Numbered from the stretch's first letter, positions 1 to 11,691 are shown. The stretch: 64,000 nt of DNA from Gigantopelta aegis (GCF_016097555.1 NC_054702.1:89758602-89822601); one strand, 5' to 3'. Program-made: numbers and translations. Notes: a model not told the origin generated them from the letters alone.

Positions 1-101
1 TTTTGTAGTTAACCAACCAGCATGGCAATACACATGATCTTCTTTACCACGATTTGACTTAATGTTTATTTAGTCAATCAACAAACAGCTAGAAAATATA
101 C

Positions 102-124
102 CCCCCCCCCCCCCCCCCCCCCCC
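102..124. repeat. Poly-C run
   Basis: An uninterrupted run of about 23 C residues just left of the satellite, followed by 'aagcctacgcccctggc'. Similar C or G runs occur at 1158, 33831, 43976 and 50584. Confidence 0.9.
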
Positions 125-1136
125 AAGCCTACGCCCCTGGCACTGGTTGCGAATAGAGTAAACACACAATTGCATATCCTCTACCCACTGAGCTCAATAT
201 TCCAGTGACGGCACACAATTATTACACGCTTGGAAGCGAAGAATGGCTCAGCACAGCATAAACAACATTCTAAAAATAGTTGGGTACTGGTTGGGACTAG
301 AATAAAACCATTGATATCATATGCTACACGACATGGCACTCTTCCCATTAAGGTCATTATTGCCATTATTTTACATTGACAAATGATGACACACAATTGT
401 TAGACACATGGAAGCAAAGCTTGGCTCCCCACAACATAAACCACCATCTAAGAATCATTCGACACTGGTTAGGATGAGAATAAAACCATCGACTTCATAT
501 TCTGTAGGCATTGCGGTCTACCCACTGATCTCAATATTGCCAGTATGTTACAGTGACAAATGACATCACGCAATTGTTAGAAACTTGGAAGCGAAGTTTG
601 GCTGCTCACAGCATAAACTGCCATCTAAGAATTGTTGGGCACTGGTTAGAGTGAGAATAAAATCATCGAAATTATATGCTAAACAACATGGCGCTCAACC
701 CACTAAGTTCAATATTACCATCACGAAATTGTTAAGACACCTGAAAGGAAAGTTTGGCTAACCACAGCATAAACCGCCAAGAATCGTTGGGCACCGGTTA
801 GAACGAAAATAAAACCATCGAGTTAATAATCTGCCTGGCATTGCGTTCTACCCACTAATCTCAATATGGTCATTATGTTACAATGACAAATGACGTCACG
901 CATTTGTTAGACATTTGGTAGCATAGTTTGGCTCTCCTCAGCATAAACCGCCAAGAATCGTTGGGCACCGGTTAGAACGAGAATAAAACCATCGAGTCGA
1001 TATTCTGCCCCACATTGCGCTATACCCACTAAGCTCAATATTGCCATTATTTTAAACTGACAAATGACATCACGCAATTGTTAAGACACTTGGAAGCAAA
1101 GCTTGGCTCCCCACAAGATAAACCACCATCTAAGAA

Positions 1137-1262
1137 CAGGGGCGAAGCGTGATCTAGACCGGGGGGTGGGGGGGGGGGGGGGGAGGTTCAAATATGAACC
1201 AAGTGGACCTTTTTCTATTTTGTTTTTGCACCACCAGAAACTACATATGTATAAACCATTGA
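1137..1262. repeat. G-run block inserted in the satellite
   Basis: The block 'aggggcgaagcgtgatctag', followed by a long G run (about 1158-1183) and then 'aggttcaaatatgaacc', interrupts a satellite unit between 'ccatctaagaa' and the next 'cataaacc'-like phrase. It does not resemble the satellite. It may be the end of a G/C-run repeat like the one at 43946-44312. No target duplication was identified. Confidence 0.55.
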
Positions 1263-1465
1263 CCAGCATTGCGGTCTACCCACTGATCTCAATATTGAAT
1301 GAAAAAAAAATGACGTCACGAAATTGTTAGACACCCGAAAGCAAAGTTTAGCTAACCACAGCATAAACTGCCATCTAAGAATCGTTGGGCACTGATTAGA
1401 ATGAGAATAAAACCATCGAGTTGATATTGTGCCCGGCATTGCGATCTACCCACTAATCTCAATTA

Positions 1466-1786
1466 GGTTGGCGAACTTAGAATTCTACTGTCCAGAGTTT
1501 GCCGAAGCTTAGCTGAATGTGGGTGCTGTCGGGTTTCTTTCTGTAGTGTGTGTACTAGTGATTAATATCTGATTTTTTAAAAATCAAGTAACTCGAAAAT
1601 GGTCGATGTAAATGTATTTGACGTCAAACATAGGATTATTGTGGTATTAGAGCGGAACTCTTTGACTATTTTTTGGTGGTCGGCGATTGCCAAAATATTA
1701 CGTAGCTTGGTCTCCGACTGTAATGAGAGCATATTTATGTCCAAATGTCCGTCTAGCTCTCTTACAGTCAGAGTACTCTGGCTACT
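1466..1786. repeat. Non-satellite block ending in a shared ~30-base motif
   Basis: About 320 bases without satellite similarity separate two satellite units. The right end reads 'gctctcttacagtcagagta' then 'ctctggct' (1756-1783). The same motif, with a few changes, ends a second non-satellite block at 2984-3016. This looks like the conserved end of a dispersed repeat that inserted twice. No terminal inverted repeat or target duplication was found. Confidence 0.5.
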
Positions 1787-2860
1787 TCATAGCCTACACG
1801 ACATGGCGCTCTACCCATGATTAAGATCAATATTACTATTATGATACAATAATAAATGACGTCACGCAATTGTTAGACACCTAAAAGCAGTTTGGCTGAC
1901 CACAGCATAAACGGCCATCTAAGAATCGTTGGGCACTGGTTACTGGTTAGGACGAGAATAAAACCATCAACTTCATATTCTTCACGGCATTAAATCAATA
2001 TTACCATTGTTACAATGACAAATGACATCACACATTTGTTAGATGCTTGGAAGCGAAGTGTGGCCACACACACACACCATAAACAAATGATAGGCTATAA
2101 GAATCGTTGGCTGGAATGAAAGTAAAGCCATCGACTTCATATCCTACACGACATAACGCTCTACCCACTAAGTTCAATATTACCATTATGTTACAATCGA
2201 AAATGACGTTAGACGCTAGGAAGGATAGTTGCCTCCCGTCAGAATAAACCGCCATTTAAGAATCGTTGGGCACTGGTTAGGACGAGAATAAAATCATCGA
2301 CTTCATATTCTGCCTGGCCTTGCACTCTGCCCACTAATCTCAATATTCCTGTCAGGTTACAATGCCAATTGACGTCACACACTTTTTTAGCAGCTTGGAA
2401 GCAAAGTTTGGGTCGTTGTGCTCTGGTTGCAACTAGAGAAAACCCTCAACTTCATTAGAACGAGAATAACACCTAAGAGTTGATATTCTGCCCGGCATTG
2501 CACTTTACCCCGTAATCTCAATATTGTTACAATGACAAATGACGTCACGCAGTTGCTAGAACCCCCGAAGCGAAGTCTAGCTACCAACAGCATAAACCGT
2601 CATCTAAGAATCGTTGGGCACGGGTTAGAACAAGAATAAAACCATCGAGTTGGTATTCTGCCCGGCATTGCGATCTACTCACTAATCTCAACATTAACAA
2701 ATGACGTCATGCAATTGTTAGAAGCTTGGAAACGAAGTTTGGCTACCCAATGTGACAGCATAAACATCGATCTAAGAATCGTTGGGCTCTAGCTGGTACG
2801 AAAATAAAACCATGGACTTCATATCCTACAGGACACAGAGCTCTACCCACTATAGTGTGG

Positions 2861-3020
2861 GAGCAAAGTGAGATTTAATTGTTGCGAGAGTTCCAAACGG
2901 TTTGAGGTGTAGACGGACCCCAACTGACCACAGAAACCCAATTCTAGTGAGGGAGTAAATAGGGGGCGCGACTGAAATGACCTGCTCTCTTACAGTCACG
3001 GTACTCGGGCTAGCTAACGG
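2861..3020. repeat. Second copy of the dispersed repeat that ends in 'ctcttacagtcacggtactc'
   Basis: Satellite similarity stops near 2860. The following 160 bases end in the ~30-base motif also seen at 1755-1784. I see no coding capacity. Confidence 0.4.
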
Positions 3021-4963
3021 TATGCGCTCCCTACCCAAAACATTTTAAAAAAAGAAGAAAAAAGGTCAATTGGTGCAGGGAATGATTTTGAACATTACGA
3101 CCATCATAGCATACACAGTGCCTGTTTTCAATTGTTTGTTCAATACCACATGTAGCTTAAAACAAAACATGTGCCAACATGAATCAGAAACGGGGTCTGA
3201 ATCCTAACGTTTCACAAAGGGGTCTCGGCACCCCTGTGATCCCAGCGTCCATCCTTGGATTCGCCCCTATATTAGACTGGTGGGAATTGGTGAATTAAAA
3301 AAAAAGAAAAAAGGAACTCTCGAGGGTTCCCTGAAATTCTTAAAATCCTAGGTTAAAATCTGTGTCATCTGACACATTTTGGAGGAAACGCAATGTTCCA
3401 TGTGAAGAAAACAGCTGATCCGAGGAGAATTCCCACTCCCGATTAGAAAAAGAAAGTATGTTCAATGTCGACATGCGGACATTCCTTTACTGAAAGACGT
3501 CACATGTGTGTTCGTACCAAATGGACAACGGTCGGCGGATAACGTGTACGGAAGCAGGTGCAATAAAAATAAAACGGATAAATCTGACCGAGGCCTTATG
3601 ACAAACGTTAGAGTGGCGCGAAATAGACGTATACGGCGAGTGATCAACAAACGCCGCAAATAAGTATTTTAGAACGACTGGTGTGTTGTTACTTGTTGGC
3701 TACGGTAAAAACGTAGTTGTCTAAAGCGTAGCAAAAGTGGATTTTAACCACTGAGAAACGAAAGTCGACTGTTAGTAGGCCTAGGACGAGTCAAGTGGCA
3801 AGGATATTTTTTGGAAGTCCCATCGTTAGTCAGTGTGGATGTAGTTGCCACATTATGTAATTCCATAATTTCGATAGCCATAGAAGAGGTAACATAACGT
3901 TTTAGTATAGGTATAATATTTCAGCTTCAAATTTGCTTACTGAAAAACTGAGATTACGCAAAAGAATATCAAGGGCAGATAACTTGTTATAGCTTGTATT
4001 TGTGTTGGCACGTTTCGCGTTTAAATTACTTGCTTTGATTAAATCGTGACTGTCATACGTATATTTTAAATTTTTAAAGTATATTATTGACATATTGAGT
4101 TGAACATGTCTTTGATCTAATTGGATATGTGTTAAAGTTATTGCTAAGCAGTATGTCATTGTGACTGTCAGACAATTGTTCATATCATGATCATGAACCC
4201 ACATGCGGTGACATGGCCGGTGGTTCACTTATTACACTAATTTAACTCTCATCTGCCTATTCTATGTCCTGGTTAGAGGTTGCTTGTTAGTGTTTGTGAA
4301 GAAAGATGTCAGTATATTGGAACCCTTCACTGTATATATCCACTAGGGTTATTAACCTTAACCATGATGGCTTAGGCGGGTAACACTAACAGGTCATGTT
4401 GACCTTATTGCTGTATACAGTTACGGTTAAAGGACACGGTTTTAGCACAAAACTACCCATGGCGGAGGGCAATATGACCCGATCAAGGGGCAAAACAACT
4501 CGGTGTGAACTGGTTTAAAGCGAAATGATCCTTTAGGCCTAACTGGTGTGTCATTCGGAATATATTTGTCTTTAAAAAACTACATTATTAATTTATTATT
4601 TTGATATTTTATTTAATCTTTTATTTTAACTGACATTTTAAGAACAGACCTTTAGAAGTATTTGACCTGCATGCATTATAATTGCACTGGATTTTTTTAA
4701 AAGGAAAAAACATGACTCTTGCCACTATTATAGGTCATTTTAGAAACAAAATAATATAAAACTAACATGAAAATAAGGTTGTAACACCAAAATACACAGA
4801 AACAAACGACAAGTCTTAGAATAATGCTGACATCTATAACCTGTATTATTCTTATGTAATTTTTGTTTTTGTTACTTGTCATTGATCAAATATTTGTAAA
4901 CGTTTTAAAAGCAATAAAATTTTCATATTACATGTACACTAAGCTGAATATAATATATATATA
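3021..4963. other. Intergenic, no gene recognised; possible upstream region of DNAJC4
   Basis: Nothing here resembles a known protein in any frame. Sequence around 3440-3850 is less AT-rich than its surroundings and could hold a promoter and non-coding first exon for DNAJC4, because the first coding exon (5352-5447) has a splice acceptor in front of it and so needs an upstream exon. I could not choose a TATA box or donor with confidence. Confidence 0.3.
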
Positions 4964-5146
4964 CAGGGCTAGCTCTGACATTTGCCAATTGTGAATTAAA
5001 AAAACAATTGGCAAATTTTATTTTAATTTAGTGAAATAATTTCATGAAATCATTGATATTTTGTTACAAGATAAATTAGTTTGTGCAGTTTTTAAAGTTT
5101 AATAGATCATTTTGCCAAATTTTCTGCTGACCCAGAGCTAGTCGTG
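4964..5146. mobile_element. Small MITE, family 'CAGGGCTAGCTCTG' (solo copy)
   Basis: The left end reads CAGGGCTAGCTCTG and the right end CCCAGAGCTAGTCGTG, which are imperfect inverted repeats. Inside are inward-facing 'tttgccaattgtgaatt' and 'caattggcaaatttta' blocks. The same ends and internal 'gccaaatt' motifs occur in the nested element at 26548-26733, which supports a real family of about 185 bases. It has no coding capacity. Confidence 0.65.
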
Positions 5147-5370
5147 CTAAGATAATATATAGGTCTGTGAAAGTCAATTTAAAGTCATGTGCTTTTTAAC
5201 ACGCTTTTATTTAATAATTAGTACATATTCCACAGGATATTTGTGATTATGAATTGAATTATTCATTTATGAATATCTTTTAGATGAAGAAAAAAGGTTT
5301 TGTCATGGTATGCATTTTTGTGAAAATATATTTTTTAATTTTACATTGTAGATACATTTTAATCTAAGTT

Positions 5371-5447
5371 ATGCCATATTCTCGTCTGTTCTCTGAGCAT
5401 ATTGACCCAGAACAAGAGAAACATCATTTGCAGATCCAGCAAAATAG
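5371..5447 (+). CDS. DNAJC4: DNAJC4 coding exon 1 (N-terminus)
   Basis: Encodes MPYSRLFSEH and on to residue 25, ending in phase 2 (AG|GTAAAT). It lies in a segment (5352-5447) bounded by a T-rich acceptor (ends at 5351) and a donor at 5448. Its GC content is clearly higher than that of its flanks. Phase 2 joins the exon starting at 5867 to give Arg-26. It does not look like a typical mitochondrial presequence, so it remains a prediction. Confidence 0.55.
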
Positions 5448-8400
5448 GTAAATTGTTTCAATCATGTTACATATTTCCATATCATTTTAAATAAAAACTA
5501 ATTTCAGATTCTTAGTTTTGTAATATGAAGACTTTGGTTGACATAGTTGCAACATAATGTTTGTTAAATTATTTTTAATGTACATTTATTATGTAAATTT
5601 TAATTTCATCTCATATACATTTTTTTCTCACTGACTGGCAACTTATAATAAAGTGAAATGGACGGGACAAAGCAATATATAGTTGGATTAAAAATATAAG
5701 CAAGAAATGTATTGGATTATAAAGTTTTAACAAAAAAGATGTTTAAAATGTTCATAAAATCAAAATTATATACTTTACAATTTATAAAATATTTTCCAGT
5801 GAAATTTTATAACTTCACAGGTGATTTTTGTAAGTATTATAAAGATATTTTTACTTCACATTTTAGATGTTGTTCTCGTACTCATTATGAAGTTCTTGGA
5901 ATAAATAAGAGTGCTACATCAAAGGAAATCAGACAGTCCTTCATTAAACTTTCAAAGAAGGTACAATACATGTACTAATCATTTCATTTTGACTTATATT
6001 TCGTGCTTATGTCCATTTAACGTTTAAGAACAGTGTCCTCAGATTTCTAGGCTATCTGTCCAGGACTGTAAATAATTCTGTAATACTATTGATTAAGTAG
6101 GATGTCCCATCTAAAATCACAGAACTGACCAATTATGTACATGTAGTTTCAAAATGAAAATATCACTTGGTTATCGTGGATGATCGTTTCTGCTCAAACA
6201 TCACTAGGTCTACTAGTATAGATGTTTTTCTTTGGATTTTAGCAGCTATGGTAAACATACTGTAACTCCATTTTGTTCTGTTAATGCACATTGAAATATG
6301 TTTAGTTAAATAGTTTATTATATTGTCAGAACATTTATGTTGTTTTACAAGCCAGACTGATCAAACATTGCACATATAATTTCGTTCTTCGTACATGATC
6401 AAACTGGCAAGTTGTGTATTATGGCAAATGTAAACCATGATGTAATGTTCTACATTCGATCAATTAAAATAATTTTCAAGTTTACTACTATTACTGCTAA
6501 AAGTGACCAATGTTTATTGCAAAAATAGTTTATATGACAGCAGTTATACTAATTTTTAAATGGGCTGGAAATAATACAAGTTTAATGACACATTTATTGT
6601 GTTTTGCATTTAATACATTCTGTAATCAAAACTAACATTTCTTTAAAATGAAAAAAAGATGAAGGTTATACAAACTAAAATCCCTTTTCACATTAAGCAG
6701 AATTTCAGTTTGTGCAGGGCTCAAAGTCCATGTAGCAAAATCAAGAGGTTGTAATTTTCAGTTTTCTATTTTGAAAAATTTACTTTTTGTTTTTGTTTTC
6801 ATTTTACCAAAGTTTCTGCTCAGTGTTTTATTACATAGGCGAAGTAACAAAGAAGTTGTAAACAGTGAAATGGCTGATTAGCAAGCAAATTGTGGTAAAT
6901 TATTCAACACAGTTTAAAGGGACATTCCTTAGTTTGCAGCAATTTCTAAGATGTTATTGACTAATAGAGACTTTTTAACGATTGTAATTATATATCAAAT
7001 ATATTTTTCTGCATAAAACATTAGTGGCTGTATATTAAAAGTGTTTCTGATCGTTCTAATATTTGTACTAGGTTACATCTCATTTTATTTTCTAAAATAT
7101 AGTTTTTTCGTACGTACGAAATTATGTGAAGACAAAATCCAGTTTGGGCTTCTTACAAATATTAAGACGACCAGAAACACATTGAATATACAGACACTGA
7201 TATTCTAAACAAGAAAATGTATTTAATATGGAAGTTTAATCATATAAATATTTTATTAGTCAATAACATCTTACAATGCAGCAAACTCAGGAATGTCCCT
7301 TTAATAGCCAACAATTTGTCTAGAATGTATGGCCATGTATATTATTAATAAATTTATATTATTGTGCATATAGGGCTTTGTTAGAAAACAACATCACACA
7401 TTTCTTGTTGAGTCTGTAAATGCAATAGCTGATATCTGTATACAGTGGTCCATTTGGCACATGAAAAATAATTTCCAGTTCCAGCAAAACTATTTTAGTC
7501 ATTTAAAAAAAAAAATTCTGTCTTCATGCCCTATAAAGAACTTATTAATTTGCCATAATGTGTCCTCAAAAGTTCCTGTGGTGCCCTTTTGATCTAATTT
7601 CCCTCTAAGGCAATAATTGCAGTGCCCCTATTTCAAACCCTGATAATAGAAGAAAAGAAATAATGGAAAATAATGAATTGTGAAATCGATATACTTATTT
7701 TTAACAACTGTTACACATGTATGTATAAACAACAATTTTATTTTTTATTTTTCAGTTACACCCAGATATCAACAAGGACCCTAAAACTCATGAGAGATTT
7801 ATCAAAATAAATGAAGCGTACTCTACTCTAATAAAGCCATCCAACCGAAAGGATTATGACCAGACTCTTGCGTACCGAGTGAAGGCTAAGCAGTATGAGG
7901 CGTCAACAGTATATGGACCACACACCTCTGGCTCTTCAAGCCGTCCAGGATTTCAACATGAAGCTGGGTAAATATTTTTATGGGCGTCTGTATTAGAAAA
8001 CACAACTTAGTGTATGAATCCACTGTATGTTTAACCGATATCTATATATTTTTTTTTGATAAACAGATCTATGTACATGTTTGAATGCGAAAATACACAC
8101 TTAAAGGAATGCTAAAGCAAGGCTTTTGGACTGGTGTGCATATTCAACGATACATAATGCACATTATTGCTTAATATCAACAAGTATAATCGTATAGTTA
8201 ATTAATAAAACGGTTAAATGTGACAGCTATTGTATACATAACGAGCGCAGCCATTTTGTACCATCCCAGTGAGCTGGTGGTTACGTAATACCTAATGTCA
8301 GAAATTAGTCTTCGAACTGAAGAAACAAAACATACCTGATTTTTGCGGAAGCATCGCAATGTCCTGTAATAATATTCATCCCAGTAACAGCAATGTTTAT

Positions 8401-11400
8401 ATGACAATATGTGGTTTATTTTTCAATACAAAATAAACCACCATTGTCAAAGTGTTGAAATAACTATCTTATATTTTGTATATAAATTAACCCATGTACT
8501 GAAATAATAGTCAGAGTGTTTTCTTGCTTAATTGGTCTCTTCTTTCCGTGGCCTGTACCTGTGGTTCTTGATTGGCAGGTGTATATTTAGACGGTCCCTA
8601 GACACTGTGTCTAGACACACTAAAAAGACGTGCCTCTTTTATAAAGATCACATGGTATTGTGTGATAACCTCAAATCGTAATGGACTTTACCAGCTTTAT
8701 TACTGTAAGTAATTCTGTAAAACCCTTGATTAAGTGGACTTTCCCATCTAAAATCACAAAACTGACCAATTACGTAGTACCAGAGAAAAGAAAATTATCA
8801 CTTGGGTATCGTGAGTGGTAGTTTTTGCTTGAACGTATCCTACCAATAGGCCAAATAATTTTTTCTTTGGATTTAAGAAACACAAAAACCTATAACTCCA
8901 TTTCGTTATATTGATGCAAATTGAAATATGTTTAGTTAAATAGTTTATTATACTATCAAGTCATTTATGTTGTTTTACAAGTCAGGTTGATGAAAGCGAA
9001 GCACCTTGTCGTAAATTAGAGCATTTGTTTACACTGTGCATAATAGAGAAGTTGGACCTGAGCTGATGTCACAAAATGGCTGCCCCCAGTTAGCAGGAAT
9101 AATCACGGTTTTTTATTAATTCTAAAATTACGCGTTTTTCATTTGTTAAAGTGTCAGTATGTCTTGGTGGTCTGGGTATGCATCTTTCTAACACATAAGG
9201 CTCTTGTTGGAGTTTAGTCTACCTTTAACATGCAACATATTTCGACTTGAAAATTGCAGTCAGTAAAACACTGGTTTTACCACCTGAATTTTAGTTGAGA
9301 TCCAGTTAGATTCATTCTTGCAAATATGTGGAATTAGAATATTTATTTAAGTGAAGTTTTGAACAGGATATTTTTTTTTCCAGTTATTGACAAATTACAA
9401 AAAAAAATGTAATTTTTATAATATAATGTTTAATTTTCACAATATATGTTTTAATTTCAGAGCTGATGAAGGCCAGTTCTACTATGATGAAACATTGTGG
9501 CACTGGAGAGACCAAGCAGAAGACAAAAATTATGAACAGCAAGCTGAGCAACGTGGTTACTATGGCTTCAAGGGCATAAACAGGATTGCCAATCACAGGA
9601 TTGTTCTCGGATGTTTGGGACTAATTATTTTTGGTGGAATGATGCACTACTTCACATTTTAGTAAGTATATTATTTTAACATATTTTAACAATTTTATAA
9701 CTTTATGCTGCTGTTCTGTTGTGTGCAGGTATAAGTCAGTTTTCAATTTTGGAGTTTGAAAAGTACCGTACACAATAGCTGTCTCTTTCTCTTTACCCTC
9801 TTTCTCTTTACCCTCTGTCTCTTTGTCTCTGTCTCTCTCTCAGTTGACAATATGTTGAAATAGCAAATAGCCTTACAGTGTAGTTTAAAATATGCTACGG
9901 TTTTGTAAAACAAATATTCCGTTCCTTTCCAATCATCCTTATTGTCTGATTCCATCCAATGATCCATAACTATTAAAAGCTGTGGTATGTGACTATCCTG
10001 TTTGTGGGGAAGTGCATATTACGGTAATCAGTGGGTTTCTTCTCTAACTATAGACCACATTGTTTAAATGATATGGAGTGTCGTGAACAAAATATTCTTT
10101 CCCTGATCCACCACATTCATCTTTTGTAAAAAAAAATATAAAAAAATAAGCTCATTAAAGGTTGTGACAACTAATAATAGTTTCACTGTCTTCATTTTGC
10201 TTGTTTCTGATTATATTTTTCAGCCAAAGTAGAAGTCGACAAGTAGAAAAAATGAATGAAAGAGACCAGAAGCTTGCAGCCTACCATACTTCGGCCAGGA
10301 AAGATGCTAAGTAGGGATATACACTTAATTTGGTTATGATGTGTTTTAAGCACTATATATTTATGAATGAAGTAGAATGAAACAGATTACCACCATTCTC
10401 CCAAAGTTGTGTAATTTCATGTTTACCATCAAATTAAAAACGATTGTTCAATACTGTTTCTTACATTTCCAGTTCCAGCAAAATTGTTTCAGTCATTTTT
10501 ATTTTATTAAATATTTATGCATTTTTTTAATGCATTTATTTTATTCATTTATTATGTCCCATAAAGTACATCTTAATTTACCATTCTACACCTTATTGTG
10601 TCTTAGTGTGCCCTCAACTTTGCTCTGGTGCCCTCCTGATCCCATGCCCCTCTAAGACAACAATTGTAGTGCCCCTCTTTCAACAGAATTCAAGCCCTAC
10701 TGATTGTCTGCTTTTAAAGGGTACAATTACTTCGGTGTTCAGTTTAGAGAGGTAAACCTCAATGTTAGAAGATGTGCTAATCAAAGGACCATGAAAAATG
10801 TGTTATTTTGAGAAAATTCTCATTTATAGAGGGTCCGGTGTTGAAGACTTTTTCTGTTCCATGTTTCTAAGTACCCTATATGATAAGAGTTAACAGGTAG
10901 AATATAACATTGACAAAACTATTTTAAACATTAGGGCATCTCCATATATGGTACCTGCTAGTTTTGATATGTTTGTGTGTACCACTATTTGTGGATGGAC
11001 ATAAGAATATATACAGCTGTATTAATAATGAGCATTGTATAAGTTAAACTTACCTTGTTTCCGTACAACTTTCATACAAATGGAGAAATTTTGTATCAAT
11101 ATACATAAAAGTGGGATTCATTTGGTCTCTCATTCTATTACTAATAAGTATGAGAGTATTACATTGTAACAAAATTACTAATACAAAAGCTAAGTTTCAT
11201 AAATAAGCAATGCTTAAATCAGAAAATCCCAAATGTATCTCAAAATACAAAATGTAATTGGTAAATTCATTTGATATTTGACAACATAATTTGAAAGGTT
11301 GGGTAATTATTTAGTGAACGAAACTGGGAAGCTAGAGCTAGTTCTGATGATAGGTACAAAATTTAATGTAATAGGGAAACAAGTTGTTCAGATCACGTCG

Positions 11401-11691
11401 CAATTCGCTATACAAGTTTCAGAGATCACTACACAATTTTAAAACATTAAACAGTCGAGATTTTGAAAACAAAATGTTCCCTGGGTAAGGCATTAATTTA
11501 TGATTTTATAAATTATTTGATATTTATGTTTTAATACTTTAAACAGATCCATATACCAGATTATAAATGATAATACTGTTTTTTTAATTTGTATATTATG
11601 TTACAGGCGTTTTGGCAATGAGTATCAGTTGGAACGCTTGAAGGCAATTGCAGCAGCGAATAAATACACAACACAAAATGACACAGATTGA
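5371..11691 (+). CDS. DNAJC4: DnaJ-domain membrane protein, DNAJC4-like (whole gene, six coding exons)
   Basis: J-domain co-chaperone expected to stimulate an Hsp70 ATPase at a membrane. Coding exons: 5371-5447, 5867-5960, 7756-7967, 9461-9661, 10224-10310, 11607-11691. All borders are GT/AG, all phases agree, and they join to 251 residues plus stop. The J domain spans about residues 31-96, starting THYEVLGINKSAT, with the catalytic HPD at 59-61. A Tyr/Trp-rich spacer follows, then one hydrophobic segment at 175-194 (IVLGCLGLIIFGGMMHYFTF), then a charged tail. Human DNAJC4 (241 residues from memory) has the same order, including a 'G-x-x-HY-x-xF' end to its membrane segment. The start is the first ATG after an in-frame stop (5365). 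An alternative start at 5739 would read through 5739-5866, which has intron-like AT content. The family call is confident; the first 26 residues are less so. Confidence 0.85.
5867..5960 (+). CDS. DNAJC4: DNAJC4 coding exon 2 (first half of J domain)
   Basis: The acceptor TTTTTACTTCACATTTTAG is followed by CCSRTHYEVLGINKSAT and the helix II residues up to KLSKK. The donor is AAGAAG|GTACAA, phase 0, placed immediately before the HPD loop. Confidence 0.85.
6055..6365. repeat. Direct repeat in DNAJC4 intron, copy 1
   Basis: About 300 bases, from 'taattctgtaatactattga' to 'tgttgttttacaagccag', recur in the same orientation at 8700-8990 with scattered substitutions and small indels. It is intronic and non-coding. 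The second copy sits inside the element at 8101-9228, so this is probably an internal fragment of the same family. Confidence 0.7.
6914..7304. mobile_element. Fold-back MITE, TTAAAGGGACATTCC family (intact copy)
   Basis: It begins TTAAAGGGACATTCCTTAG and ends AGGAATGTCCCTTTAA, perfect inverted termini. Inner segments also pair, for example 'gtttgcagcaatttctaaga' with 'tcttacaatgcagcaaac', so almost the whole 391 bases can fold on itself. A second copy lies at 26434-27016. The TTAA ends recall piggyBac-type target sites, but no transposase is present. Confidence 0.8.
7477..7650. repeat. Direct repeat in DNAJC4 intron, second family, copy 1
   Basis: The segment from 'tttccagttccagcaaaact' to 'ttgcagtgcccctatttcaa' recurs at 10468-10690, where it carries an extra AT-rich stretch. 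Non-coding. Confidence 0.65.
7756..7967 (+). CDS. DNAJC4: DNAJC4 coding exon 3 (HPD motif and second half of J domain)
   Basis: The acceptor TTTTTTATTTTTCAG opens on LHPDINKD, which contains the HPD tripeptide needed for Hsp70 stimulation, followed by the helix III motif RFIKINEAYSTL and the closing YDQTL. A Ser/Gly-rich linker follows. The donor is GCTGG|GTAAAT, phase 2. Confidence 0.92.
8101..9228. mobile_element. Probable non-autonomous DNA element with TTAAAGG ends
   Basis: The left end TTAAAGGAATGCTAAAGC and the right end (reverse complement) TTAAAGGTAGACTAAAC match over about 16 bases and both terminate in TTAA. The ~1.13-kb interior has no conserved protein and includes the 300-base segment shared with 6055-6365. 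Its limits are tentative because the inverted match is short. Confidence 0.45.
9461..9661 (+). CDS. DNAJC4: DNAJC4 coding exon 4 (spacer and membrane segment)
   Basis: Acceptor TTTTAATTTCAG, then a spacer rich in Tyr, Trp and acidic residues, then the only strongly hydrophobic stretch of the protein (residues 175-194). The donor TTTTA|GTAAGT interrupts what would otherwise read as a TAG stop, so splicing is needed to continue into the tail. Confidence 0.88.
9780..9842. repeat. CT-rich simple repeat
   Basis: Imperfect repeats of 'tctctttaccc' and 'gtctct' over about 60 bases in DNAJC4 intron 4. Confidence 0.8.
9966..10090 (+). mobile_element. SINE fragment (core domain only)
   Basis: Contains 'agctgtggtatgtgactatc' followed by 'ctgtttgtggggaagtgcat'. 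This is the diverged central block shared by the SINEs at 22355-22680 and 46735-46945, here with neither head nor clear tail. Confidence 0.5.
10224..10310 (+). CDS. DNAJC4: DNAJC4 coding exon 5 (charged tail)
   Basis: Acceptor ATTATATTTTTCAG; 87 bases, phase 2 in and 2 out. Encodes QSRSRQVEKMNERDQKLAAY and on to KDA. The charged helix after the membrane segment is the same arrangement as in vertebrate DNAJC4. Confidence 0.82.
10468..10690. repeat. Direct repeat in DNAJC4 intron, second family, copy 2
   Basis: Matches 7477-7650 ('tttccagttccagcaaaatt' through 'tgtagtgcccctctttcaac') with an AT-rich insertion in the middle. It lies in the intron between the last two coding exons. Confidence 0.65.
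11607..11691 (+). CDS. DNAJC4: DNAJC4 coding exon 6 (C-terminus and stop)
   Basis: Acceptor TATTATGTTACAG; encodes RFGNEYQLERLKAIAAANK and on to NDTD, then TGA at 11689-11691. A consensus donor, ACA|GTAAGT at 11696, follows the stop by four bases, so the exon probably ends at 11695 and the 3' UTR lies in a further exon. Confidence 0.85.

Larger units (their letters stand above)
165..2860. repeat. Satellite array, ~176-bp unit, with CRE palindromes
   Basis: A degenerate tandem array. The phrase around 'agcataaacc' recurs at about 258, 434 and 611, giving a period of 176-177 bases, and continues less regularly to about 2760. Each unit carries the same ordered blocks: 'ctacccactaatctcaatat', a TGACGTCA or TGACATCA site, 'caattgttagacacttggaa', 'gtttggct', 'cataaaccgccatctaagaa', 'tcgttgggcactggttag', 'gagaataaaaccatcga'. 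Perfect TGACGTCA octamers lie at 891, 1311, 1857, 2370, 2540 and 2702. Two foreign blocks interrupt the array, at 1137-1262 and 1466-1786. Open frames inside it are short and unconserved, so it is not coding. Confidence 0.85.
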
